From Saprospiraceae bacterium (GTDB taxonomy: Bacteria; Bacteroidota; Bacteroidia; Chitinophagales; Saprospiraceae): a stretch of 32,226 nucleotides of DNA. The stretch is taken from positions 1 to 32,226 of the forward strand of contig JADLDL010000079.1 of the NCBI GenBank assembly GCA_020846655.1, written 5' to 3'. The notes beneath the pieces are model-generated. The model made no database searches, was not told the origin of the DNA, and saw only the letters and a program-made list of their open reading frames with translations. Position numbers and translations under genes: made by a program. Of the stretch, positions 23,828-31,602 are shown piece by piece (positions within the stretch are counted from its first letter, which is position 1; each line of letters starts with the position of its first letter).

Positions 23828-25939
23828 TTATTGCGCGATCAGCGACACCGCTGCGCCACCGCCGGCCGCCAGTTGTAGCGACAGCGTGTCGCCTTTGCGG
23901 ACCTTGCGTTTGCTGATGCTGACGGGGTAGGGGTTGCTCTCCCAATGCGCGCCTGCGCCGTCGGCATAGATCGTGGCCTCGTAGGTTTTGCCGGCCGGCA
24001 AAAAATCGAGTTTCAGCGTCGTGTTGCGCGGATTTTCGTCGGTGATGCTGCCCACAAACCAGTTGTGTGTGCCTTTCTGGCGGCGGGCGGTGCTGATGTA
24101 GTCGCCCACGGCGGCGTCCAGGATGCGGGTATCGTCCCAATCGACGGGCACATCGCGGATGAACTGGAACACGTCGAGCCGTTTTTCGTAGTTTTCGGGC
24201 AGGTCGGCGGCCATTTGCAGCGGGCTGTAGAGCGTGACGTAGAGGGCCAGTTGTTTGGCCACTGTGGTGTGTACCACTTCTTTTTTGTTGGGGTCGTAGG
24301 CGCTCATGCGCACTTCGAAGATGCCGGGGGTGTAGTCCATCGGGCCGCCGAGGATGCGGGTGAAGGGCAGGATACACTCGTGTTCGGGCGGGTTGCCGGT
24401 GCTCCAGGCGTTGAACTCCTGGCCGCGGGCGGCTTCGCAGGCCATCCAGTTGGGCCAGCTGCGGTGCCAGCCGCTGGGCCGCACGGGCTCGTGCATGTCT
24501 ACCATGATCCGGTTTTGGGCGGTGCGTTCGGCGACGCGAAGGTAGTGGTTGTTCATCCACTGGCCGTCGTGCCATTCGCCTTTGGGAATGATTTTGCCCA
24601 CGTAGCCGGTTTTCACGGCATTTTGGCCGTATTTGTTCATGTAGGCGTAGGCTGCGTCCATCTGGCGTTCGTAGCTGGGCACGGCAGAGGAGGTTTCGTG
24701 GTGGGCGATGATTTTGACGCCTTTTTCTTTGGCGTAGCGGCTCAGTTCGTCCATGTCAAAATCGGGGTAAGGCTTGGCGAAATCAAAAACCTCGTCTTTC
24801 CATTTGCCAAACCAGTCTTTCCAGCCCAGGTTCCAGCCTTCCACGAGCACGCCGTCGAAGCCGTATTTGCTGGCAAAATCGATGTAGCGTTTCACGTTGG
24901 CGGTGTTGGCGCCGTGCCTGCCGTTTTTCACTTCGCGGCCGGTGGCGGCCATCATGTCGGCGGTGGCTTCGTAGTCCCAGGTGGCGAGCCCGACGTGCAT
25001 TTCCCACCAAACACCCACGTATTTCTGCGGTTTGATCCAGGACACGTCCTTGATTTTGCAGGGTTCGTTGAGGTTGAGGATGAGTTTGGATCGCAGGATA
25101 CCGGCGGCGTCTTTGCTGAGCAGCACGGCGCGCCAGGGCGAGTGGAAGGGCATGGTGTTGACGGATTTCACCGTCGAATCGGCCGAAGGGATCAGAAAGG
25201 CTTTGAATTTCAGGTTTTTGACGTCGGTTTCGAGGTGTAGCGCGCCGAAATCGGCCAGGGCGGCTTCGGCCAGGGCGATATGGGTGCCGTCGGCGGTTTT
25301 CATCGTGATGGGCGTTTGCACGTTTTTCATTTTCACGATGTGCTGGGTGGAAATGGCGTGCTCGCGGTTGTACCAGACGTTGTCGATGGCGCTGATGGCG
25401 GTGGTAGAATAGACGTGCTCGTTGGAGTCGTAGTCGCCGGGAATCCACCAGGCGGTGTGGTCGCCGGTCATCTGGAACTCGGTGCGTTCGTCGGTGATGG
25501 TGACGGTGGGGGTACAGTCCTGGCGCGGCAACTCGTAGCGGAAGCCCACGCCTTCGTCGTAGGCGCGGCAGCGGATGATGAAGGTGCAGCCGGTGGCGTC
25601 GGAGAGCCGGTATTCCAGTTCGTTGTAGTGGTCGCGGATTTGGGCGACTTCGCCCCAGACGGGTGTCCAGGTGTCGTCGTGGGTGCTGGTGCTGGCGCTG
25701 CGGAGGCTGAACCCGCTGTGGAGCTTGTATTCTTTGGTGTCGAAACCGAGGCGCGACCAGTCGACGGCGGTTTTGCCTCGGTAGTTGATTTTGTAAAAGG
25801 GCTCGCCGGATTTGTTGAGGCCGATACTGATGCTGCTCAGTTTGCCGGGGGAGTGGAGGGTGCGGAGGGTGCCTTGGGCGGATAGGGTGGGGGCAAGCAG
25901 GTATAAAAAGGGGAGGAGCAAAAAAAGGAACCGGTTCAT
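23828..25939 (-). CDS. Glycoside hydrolase family 97 (alpha-glucosidase/alpha-galactosidase type)
   Basis: 703 residues from ATG 25939. That start gives MNRFLFLLLPFLYLLAPTLSAQ, a clean signal peptide, so the enzyme is periplasmic or surface-located; the frame is open 28 codons further up without sense. The N-terminal beta-sandwich (LHSPGKLSSISIGLNKSGEPFYKI) is GH97-typical. The barrel holds YVGVWWEMHVG, YGFDGVLVEGWNLGWKDWFG, VKIIAHHETSSAVPSYERQM, KTGYVGKIIPKGEWHDGQWMNNHY, and VDMHEPVRPSGWHRSWPNW. The C-terminal beta-domain follows. Conserved acidic residues in HHETSS and in the VDMHEPV segment fit a calcium-dependent GH97 active site of the SusB-like type. No SusC/D pair is adjacent. It is divergent from the ROCO-TIR gene, with 107 bp between starts. 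Confidence 0.93.
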   Translation of the reverse strand: MNRFLFLLLPFLYLLAPTLSAQGTLRTLHSPGKLSSISIGLNKSGEPFYKINYRGKTAVDWSRLGFDTKEYKLHSGFSLRSASTSTHDDTWTPVWGEVAQIRDHYNELEYRLSDATGCTFIIRCRAYDEGVGFRYELPRQDCTPTVTITDERTEFQMTGDHTAWWIPGDYDSNEHVYSTTAISAIDNVWYNREHAISTQHIVKMKNVQTPITMKTADGTHIALAEAALADFGALHLETDVKNLKFKAFLIPSADSTVKSVNTMPFHSPWRAVLLSKDAAGILRSKLILNLNEPCKIKDVSWIKPQKYVGVWWEMHVGLATWDYEATADMMAATGREVKNGRHGANTANVKRYIDFASKYGFDGVLVEGWNLGWKDWFGKWKDEVFDFAKPYPDFDMDELSRYAKEKGVKIIAHHETSSAVPSYERQMDAAYAYMNKYGQNAVKTGYVGKIIPKGEWHDGQWMNNHYLRVAERTAQNRIMVDMHEPVRPSGWHRSWPNWMACEAARGQEFNAWSTGNPPEHECILPFTRILGGPMDYTPGIFEVRMSAYDPNKKEVVHTTVAKQLALYVTLYSPLQMAADLPENYEKRLDVFQFIRDVPVDWDDTRILDAAVGDYISTARRQKGTHNWFVGSITDENPRNTTLKLDFLPAGKTYEATIYADGAGAHWESNPYPVSISKRKVRKGDTLSLQLAAGGGAAVSLIAQ

Positions 25940-26046
25940 ATGTAATTTTTTTTGTGGTAAAACTGCGGGTTTTTGCCAAAAACATTCCGAATATTTGATG
26001 CCCGGAGCCGCCCGGCCCGCCAAACCACATTTTTGGAAACCACACT

Positions 26047-29025
26047 ATGACCAAACCCGATCCGATCCGCCGCCTGGAGCAAAGCCTTGGCCTGCAACTG
26101 ACCGAACTGACCGACATTCCCACCCAGCAAAAAATCATCGAGTGGCAGGCCGGCCTGCTGGCCTTTTATGCCGGCCGCGACACCGATGCCGCCGCCCGTC
26201 GCGAGGCCGCCCTGGGCCGCCTCAAAATGTCGGTGGCCGCCAACACCTACCTGCTCGACGAGCAGGAGCGCCTCATCGGGATCAACCTCTACGGCAATGG
26301 CCTGGCCGAGCTGCCCTTCGACGAGCCGGCCTGGCAACACCTGCAAGTGCTGGTGCTCTCGGGCAACCAACTCCGGAGCCTGCAACTGCCCGCCAACCTG
26401 CCCCGCCTCGAATGGCTCGACCTGGGCGACAACCCCCCACTGCGCAGCCTCCGCTTCGAAGGCCCCCTGCCCGCGCTCGAGACCCTGGATGCCAGCGACA
26501 GCGGCCTCGACGCCCTGGACCTGCCCCCCGGTTTTTCGAACCTGAAAACCCTGGATGTGAGCCGCAACAAACTGGCCACGGCCGTGCTGGCGGGCGATTG
26601 CCCGGCGCTGGAATGGCTGGACCTGAGCGGCAATCAGTTGACGGGTTTTGCGCTGCCGGAGGGGTTTGGGCAGTTGCGGTATTTGTATTTGGGAAAAAAT
26701 CAGATCGAACGGCTCGAGTTCGGGCGCCCCTTGCGGAATCTCCAAACCCTCCATTTGGCGGACAACAAACTGTCCGCGCTGCCCGGCAATTTGTTGTCGT
26801 TTTCGAGCCTGGAATCGCTGTATTTGCACAAAAATGCCTTCGCCGGTAGCCTCGCCTCGGTGATTCCCTCTGAGGAGTCGGCCAATGCCTTTGTGCCGGT
26901 GCGCGACTACCTGCGCGAATTCAGCAAAGGCACTATCCAAAACGACCGGGTGAAAATCATCATCGTGGGCAACGGCCGGATCGGCAAAACATCCATGTTC
27001 CGCCGGCTTCGGGGCTTGCCGTTTAGAACCGATGAAAAATTTACCCACGGCGTGGATTTGGGCGAATTGAGCAAAAAACACCTGCCGGAGGTCAAAACCG
27101 CCACCCTGCAAGCCAATGTCTGGGATTTTGGCGGCCAGCATATTTTCTACGCCACCCACCAGTTTTTCCTGACCGACGATGCGTTGTACCTGCTGGCCTG
27201 GACCGCCGAACAAAACGTGGAGGCCTACCGGAAACAGGAAAAGGGGCAGCTGGCTTTTGATGAAAAATGGCGCAGCCGGGAGTATTGGCTGGAAAACATC
27301 CGCCTGCACGCGCCCAAGGGCCCGATCCTGATGGTGCAAACCCATTACGACGGCGTGCACGAGCCTTATGACCAAACGGCGTATGCCGCAGCGCCGTTCC
27401 GCGCCACCTGCCTGGAATTTGCGGCGCCCAACGACCACGGCCTGCTGGACCTGAGCCGCGAAATCACCCGTTTGCTCAACCAGGAGATACCCGCCTTTGG
27501 CGAAGATTTCCCGGAAACTTACGACCGGGTCATCGGCGAAATCGAACGCGCCAAGCCCGAACACAAAATATCCCGCGCGCGCTTCGATGCCCTTTGCCAA
27601 CAGGCCGGCATCACGCCGGGCGGCGAAACTTCCGTGCTGGAATTTCTGCGGACTGTGGGCGCTGTGGTTTGGTTCGATCGGGTCGCGGCGCTCCGGGATA
27701 CTATTTTTGTCAACCCCGACTGGTTGACCACGCAGGTATACCGCCTGATCAACGATGCTTTGGACGAGCGCAAGGGCCGTTTTGACCAGCAGTACCTGGC
27801 CGATACCCTTCCCGAGTACACGCCGGCCGAGCGGGAGCAGTTTTTGGCCCTGCTCCGAAGTTTCGAACTGATTTTTGAGGCGGGCCGGGAGGCTGCCGGG
27901 GTCTACATTTCGCCGCTGTACCTGCCGGGGCGCCTGAGCGAGGAGGCGCAAACCTTGTTGGAAAAAACGCGCCGCCGGCTGTCGCTGGCTTTTGTGTTTC
28001 GCTTTCCGCGCTTTGTGCCCGACAATGTGATGGTCAACTTTTTGAGCCGCTACGGCCCGTATTCCGATCAGATTTATTGGAAAAACGGCATTTCGTTTAC
28101 CTCTGCCGAGGAGCAGGACGGTATTGTTGAATTGGATGAAACCACACAGTCGCTGGCCGTGTACGCGGGCCGCGACGGCAAAGGCCAACGCTTGCAGGCC
28201 GAAATATGCCGCGCCTTTGTGGAACTGAGCCGGAACGCCAACGCGGAAATTTCGCTGGATGGCCAATGCTTTGTATCCTGGCAGGGCCTGCTGCGCGCGC
28301 AGGAACTCGGCAACCGCCGGATCGACGGCAGTACCGGCGCGCCGGTGGACGTGGCGGATTTTCAGCACTTTTTCGGCCGCGACCTGGCCGGCGTGGAGGA
28401 AGAAACCGCTGTGCGCAAACCCGAGATTTTCTTTTCCTATGCCTGGGGCGTCGACGAGCACAGCGGCCTAAACCGGGAGCAGGTGGTGGACGAACTGTAC
28501 GACAGCCTGGCGGCAGACGGCCATTACCAACTGCAACGCGACAAAAAAGACAACGGCTACCGCAAATCCATTCGGGAATTTATGCAGCGCATCGGCCGGG
28601 GCGAGTTGGTGGTGGTGGTGCTGAGCGACAAGTACCTGAAATCACCGAACTGCATGTTTGAGTTGCTCGAAATTTACCGGAAATCAAATTCGGAAGCAGA
28701 GGAATTTCGGGCGAAGCTATTTCCGGTGGTGCTGCCCGATGCGAAGATTTACAGATCAAGGGATATCTTGAAAAACTATGTCAAATATTGGAAAGACGAA
28801 TGTGCAGGCTTTGAACAAGACATTCTGAATGTTGGTTTGGCGGAAGCGAGCGGTGTTATTCCTGATTTTGATGCCTATTTTGAAATAAAAAATAACATAG
28901 GCCAACTGGCAAAAATACTCAGCGATTTGAATACGCTCAATCCGCAACTGCTGGCAGATCATGATTTTGGCGAAATCAAATCCGCCATTGCCGAACGGGT
29001 GTCCCAACTGATGCAGCAGCCATGA
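26047..29025 (+). CDS. LRR-Roc-COR (ROCO) protein with C-terminal TIR domain
   Basis: 992 residues, no signal peptide, so cytoplasmic. Residues about 75-280 are leucine-rich repeats (LxxLxLxxNxLxxL pattern, e.g. LEWLDLSGNQL, LQTLHLADNKL). A Roc GTPase spans about 300-490: P-loop GNGRIGKTS at 308-316, G3 WDFGGQ at 359-364, G4-like QTHYD at 431-435. A COR region follows to about 780 (FVNPDWLTTQVYRLIND, VYISPLYLPGRL, FRFPRFVPDNVMVNFLSRYG). The TIR domain begins at about 791 (KPEIFFSYAWG) and has LVVVVLSDKYLKSPNC and MFELLEI, with Glu872 at the position of the NADase catalytic Glu of other TIRs. By analogy with NLR-like conflict proteins, LRR sensing would switch Roc-COR and activate the TIR effector. 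The stop overlaps the next start (ATGA). Confidence 0.92.
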   Translation: MTKPDPIRRLEQSLGLQLTELTDIPTQQKIIEWQAGLLAFYAGRDTDAAARREAALGRLKMSVAANTYLLDEQERLIGINLYGNGLAELPFDEPAWQHLQVLVLSGNQLRSLQLPANLPRLEWLDLGDNPPLRSLRFEGPLPALETLDASDSGLDALDLPPGFSNLKTLDVSRNKLATAVLAGDCPALEWLDLSGNQLTGFALPEGFGQLRYLYLGKNQIERLEFGRPLRNLQTLHLADNKLSALPGNLLSFSSLESLYLHKNAFAGSLASVIPSEESANAFVPVRDYLREFSKGTIQNDRVKIIIVGNGRIGKTSMFRRLRGLPFRTDEKFTHGVDLGELSKKHLPEVKTATLQANVWDFGGQHIFYATHQFFLTDDALYLLAWTAEQNVEAYRKQEKGQLAFDEKWRSREYWLENIRLHAPKGPILMVQTHYDGVHEPYDQTAYAAAPFRATCLEFAAPNDHGLLDLSREITRLLNQEIPAFGEDFPETYDRVIGEIERAKPEHKISRARFDALCQQAGITPGGETSVLEFLRTVGAVVWFDRVAALRDTIFVNPDWLTTQVYRLINDALDERKGRFDQQYLADTLPEYTPAEREQFLALLRSFELIFEAGREAAGVYISPLYLPGRLSEEAQTLLEKTRRRLSLAFVFRFPRFVPDNVMVNFLSRYGPYSDQIYWKNGISFTSAEEQDGIVELDETTQSLAVYAGRDGKGQRLQAEICRAFVELSRNANAEISLDGQCFVSWQGLLRAQELGNRRIDGSTGAPVDVADFQHFFGRDLAGVEEETAVRKPEIFFSYAWGVDEHSGLNREQVVDELYDSLAADGHYQLQRDKKDNGYRKSIREFMQRIGRGELVVVVLSDKYLKSPNCMFELLEIYRKSNSEAEEFRAKLFPVVLPDAKIYRSRDILKNYVKYWKDECAGFEQDILNVGLAEASGVIPDFDAYFEIKNNIGQLAKILSDLNTLNPQLLADHDFGEIKSAIAERVSQLMQQP

Positions 29026-29756
29026 GCCCAGCACCCATCCTCCCATTCACGATAAACCACCACCGCTTCCATCTTCTCCTCGTAGAAGGCGACACCTTCC
29101 GCATGGGCAACGACAAGGCCAGCGACCCCGATGCCTACGGCGATGAAGCGCCGCCCCACGACGTGACAGTGCCGTCTTTTTACCTGGCACAATACCCCGT
29201 CACGCAAGCCCTCTGGGTAGCGGTGATGGGCCGGGAGGAAGATCGGGAGCCTTATTTTACAGGAGAAAACAGGCCGATGGTGCAAGTTTCCTGGCATGAT
29301 GCTAAAGAGTTTTTGGAAAAACTGAAGATCGCCACCGACCTGCCCTTTCGGCTGCCCAGCGAAGCAGAATGGGAATTTGCGGCGCGCGGCGGGGTGTTTA
29401 ATTCTGGCTTGAAATACGCGGGTAGCCAGCGCCTGAAAGAAGTAGGCTGGTATGCAGGCAACAGCCACGGCGAAACCAAACCGGTGGGCTGCAAACTTCC
29501 CAATGAACTGGGCCTGTACGACATGAGCGGCAATGTGCGGGAATGGTGCGAGGATGACTGGCATGGCAATTACAAAAATGCGCCTGCGGATGGCAGCGCT
29601 TGGATAGACAAGGGTGACCGGGGCTCGCTCCGCGTGCTTCGCGGCAGCAGCTGGGGCAACAACCCGCAGAACTGCCGCTCCGCCTTTCGCTACGTCGCCT
29701 ATCCGGGCGGCCGCGGCCTCAGCGACGGCCTCCGGCTTGCTTTGTCCCTGCAGTGA
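29022..29756 (+). CDS. FGE-sulfatase/C-type-lectin-fold protein 1, coupled to the ROCO-TIR gene
   Basis: 244 residues. The fold is that of formylglycine-generating enzymes and DGR target proteins: FYLAQYPVTQALW, RPMVQVSWHDAKEFLEKL, FRLPSEAEWEFAARGG, KPVGCKLPNELGLYDMSGNVREWCEDDW, then RVLRGSSW and a terminal GLRLALSLQ. In true FGE two cysteines follow the GSW motif (at +2 and +7 from Trp); here only +7 is Cys, so the oxidase chemistry is unlikely. Between RGSSW and GLRL the codons are mostly NNC (14 of 16 variable codons end in C or T), as expected for a DGR variable region. The ATG overlaps the preceding TGA, implying translational coupling and a direct functional link. No signal peptide. Confidence 0.85.
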   Translation: MSPAPILPFTINHHRFHLLLVEGDTFRMGNDKASDPDAYGDEAPPHDVTVPSFYLAQYPVTQALWVAVMGREEDREPYFTGENRPMVQVSWHDAKEFLEKLKIATDLPFRLPSEAEWEFAARGGVFNSGLKYAGSQRLKEVGWYAGNSHGETKPVGCKLPNELGLYDMSGNVREWCEDDWHGNYKNAPADGSAWIDKGDRGSLRVLRGSSWGNNPQNCRSAFRYVAYPGGRGLSDGLRLALSLQ

Positions 29757-29759
29757 AGT
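29727..29759 (+). repeat. 33-bp identical 3' box, copy 1
   Basis: Starts GGCCTCCGGCTTGC and runs through the stop codon plus 5 bp. It is identical in all three lectin-fold genes, including synonymous and post-stop positions, unlike the rest of the genes. It is placed where the IMH element of DGR variable regions would lie. Confidence 0.8.
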
Positions 29760-29780
29760 GGCGGCCAGCCGGTAGGAGTA

Positions 29781-29932
29781 GCGGCGTTTCGCGCCGGGAG
29801 AACCCCACCCCCGGCCCCTCCCCATAAATGGGAGGGGGGTCTCCCCTCACGGAAGCCTGAGCAAAAACGAGTGTGCAAGCCCCTCCTTTTTGGGGGGAGG
29901 GGTTGGGGTGGGGTTATCCCGGGAAACCCCGC
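29781..29932. repeat. Foldback element with G/C-rich arms between lectin-fold genes 1 and 2
   Basis: Left arm 29781-29824 and right arm 29892-29932 are imperfect reverse complements (GCGGCGTTTCGCG against CGGGAAACCCCGC; ACCCCACCCC against GGGGTGGGGT; CCCCTCCCC against GGGGAGGGG). The right arm contains four runs of four or more G, a potential G-quadruplex. The interior holds a word (CCTGAGCAAAAACGAGTGTG at 29856) that recurs at 31914. Confidence 0.7.
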
Positions 29933-30005
29933 AAACCTTTCCCTCCGCCACTCATCAAAAAATCACCCAAACCGCGTACTTTTCACCACAAAAAACAACC
30001 CACCC

Positions 30006-30725
30006 ATGCTCCGCCCACTCCGCTTCCAGGTTCTAAACCAGCCCTTCTTTCTGCTCCCCATCGAGGGCGGGCAGTTTGACATGGGTATGGCAAAGGATGA
30101 TCCGGACTCCTGGACGATGGAGCAACCGGTACACTCGGTGCAGGTGCCCACGTTCTACCTGGCGCAGTACCCTGTCACGCAAGCCTTGTGGACGGTGGTG
30201 ATGGGCCGCGAGGGCCAGGAGCCCTTTTTTACCGGTGACCGAAGGCCGATGGAGCGGATTTCCTGGGATGATGCTCATGTGTTTTTAGAAAAGCTCCGGA
30301 TCGCCATACAGCAACCTTTTCGGCTGCCCTGCGAAGCGGAATGGGAATTTGCGGCGCGCGGCGGGGCGTTTCGTTCCGACCTGAAATACGCGGGCAGTCA
30401 GCGGTTGAAAGAAGTGGGCTGGTATTATGACAATAGCCACAGCGAAACCAAACCAGTTGGCTGCAAATTTCCCAATGAACTGGGCTTGTACGACATGAGC
30501 GGTAATGTGAGAGAATGGTGTGAGGACCAATGGTTTAATAATTATGAAGATTCCCCCAAGGATGGCTCTGCGAGGATTGATCGTGACGAGGGCTCACCCC
30601 GCGTGCATCGCGGCGGCGACTGGCTTTTCTACTCTAGGTGTTGTCGCTCCGCTTATCGTGATTTCGACGACCCAGGCTACCGCCGCAACTTCACCGGCCT
30701 CCGGCTTGCTTTGTCCCTGCAGTGA
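30006..30725 (+). CDS. FGE-sulfatase/C-type-lectin-fold protein 2
   Basis: 239 residues from ATG 30006 (MLRPLRFQVLNQPFFLLPIEGG). The frame is open upstream through repeat sequence, which is not coding. The scaffold is almost the same as in gene 1 (FYLAQYPVTQALW, LKYAGSQRLKEVGW, ETKPVGCKFPNELGLYDMSG). The core between HRGGDW and GLRLALSLQ differs at nearly every exposed position, with 15 of 16 variable codons ending in C or T. The +2 Cys of FGE is Phe. About 75 bp of upstream sequence is shared with gene 3, so the two arose by tandem duplication. It is separated from gene 1 by a 249-bp repeat-filled spacer and probably read by the same transcript or from its own start. Confidence 0.85.
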   Translation: MLRPLRFQVLNQPFFLLPIEGGQFDMGMAKDDPDSWTMEQPVHSVQVPTFYLAQYPVTQALWTVVMGREGQEPFFTGDRRPMERISWDDAHVFLEKLRIAIQQPFRLPCEAEWEFAARGGAFRSDLKYAGSQRLKEVGWYYDNSHSETKPVGCKFPNELGLYDMSGNVREWCEDQWFNNYEDSPKDGSARIDRDEGSPRVHRGGDWLFYSRCCRSAYRDFDDPGYRRNFTGLRLALSLQ

Positions 30726-30728
30726 AGT
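30696..30728 (+). repeat. 33-bp identical 3' box, copy 2
   Basis: Same 33 bp as at 29727-29759, covering the last codons, stop and 5 bp beyond. Confidence 0.8.
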
Positions 30729-30729
30729 A

Positions 30730-30773
30730 GGAGGCAAGGCAAAATGAAAAAGTCAAAAGGGTGTTTTTGAGGG
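30730..30773 (+). repeat. Partial copy of the 5' part of the downstream repeat unit
   Basis: GGAGGCAAGGCAAAATG and an AAGTCAAAAGGGTGTTTTT-type segment match 31707-31728 and 32029-32075. It is a truncated member of that repeat family. Confidence 0.6.
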
Positions 30774-30879
30774 AGAAGAAGTGGGGCGTGCGCCGGGAAA
30801 CGCCGCAAACCTTTACCTTCGCCACCCATCAAAAAATCACCCAAATCGCGTACTTTTCACCACAAAAAACAACCCACCC

Positions 30880-31602
30880 ATGCTCCGCCCACTCCGCTTC
30901 CAGGTTCTAAGCCAGCCCTTCTTTCTTCTCCCCGTCGAGGGCGGGCTGTTTGATATGGGTATGGAAAAAGATGATCCGGATGCCTATGGATGGGAGCAGC
31001 CGGTACACCCGGTTCGGGTGCCCACGTTTTACCTGGCGCAGTATCCGGTGACGCAAGCCTTGTGGGCGGCGGTGATGGGCCGGGAGGAATGGGAACCCTT
31101 TTTTACCGGCGACAAGCGGCCGATGGAGCGGGTTTCCTGGGACGATGCCCAGGTGTTTTTGAAAAAACTTCAGACTGCCACGCAGCAGCCCTTTCGGCTG
31201 CCCAGCGAAGCGGAATGGGAATTTGCGGCGCGGGGCGGGGTGTTTAATTCTGGCTTGAAATACGCGGGCAGCCAGCGGCTGAAAGAAGTAGGCTGGCACA
31301 ATGAAAATAGCCATGGAGAAACCAAACCGGTGGGCTGCAAATTTCCCAATGAACTTGGCTTGTACGACATGAGCGGCAATGTGTGGGAATGGTGCGAGGA
31401 TGACTTGTTTAATGATTACCAATACGCGCCATCTGATGGTAGTGCCTGGATTGATAAACTGGATAGGAGGGCGGATCGGGTTTGTCGCGGAGGAAGTGGT
31501 AGGTTAAAAGTCTTTGGCTGCCATATTGCTTATCGTGGTCATTGGGAGCCAGAGTATCGTGGTAATAACAATGGCCTCCGGCTTGCTTTGTCCCTGCAGT
31601 GA
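30880..31602 (+). CDS. FGE-sulfatase/C-type-lectin-fold protein 3
   Basis: 240 residues from ATG 30880 (MLRPLRFQVLSQPFFLLPVEGG). The first 150 residues are very close to gene 2 at DNA and protein level. GNVWEWCEDDLF precedes the variable segment, which reads RVCRGGSG instead of RGGSW. The core is the most divergent of the three (LKVFGCHIAYRGHW), but ends with GNNNGLRLALSLQ, whose AAT AAC AAT codons resemble an unmutated template. The conserved Trp of the GGSW motif is lost, so either the recognition surface is altered or this copy is drifting. The 33-bp 3' box is intact. Confidence 0.83.
   Translation: MLRPLRFQVLSQPFFLLPVEGGLFDMGMEKDDPDAYGWEQPVHPVRVPTFYLAQYPVTQALWAAVMGREEWEPFFTGDKRPMERVSWDDAQVFLKKLQTATQQPFRLPSEAEWEFAARGGVFNSGLKYAGSQRLKEVGWHNENSHGETKPVGCKFPNELGLYDMSGNVWEWCEDDLFNDYQYAPSDGSAWIDKLDRRADRVCRGGSGRLKVFGCHIAYRGHWEPEYRGNNNGLRLALSLQ

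Noticed and set aside
23945-25240. 431-codon + strand frame over the GH97 gene
   Set aside because: Antisense shadow with repetitive Gly/Val/His/Phe composition; GH97 is clear on the other strand.
25936-28461. Open frame of 841 codons antisense to the ROCO-TIR gene
   Set aside because: It mirrors the G/C-biased third positions of the sense gene; composition is low-complexity (Gln, Ala, Gly, Val) with no domain logic.
29022-29756. Functional formylglycine-generating enzyme
   Set aside because: One of the two catalytic cysteines is missing in all three copies and no sulfatase gene is nearby.
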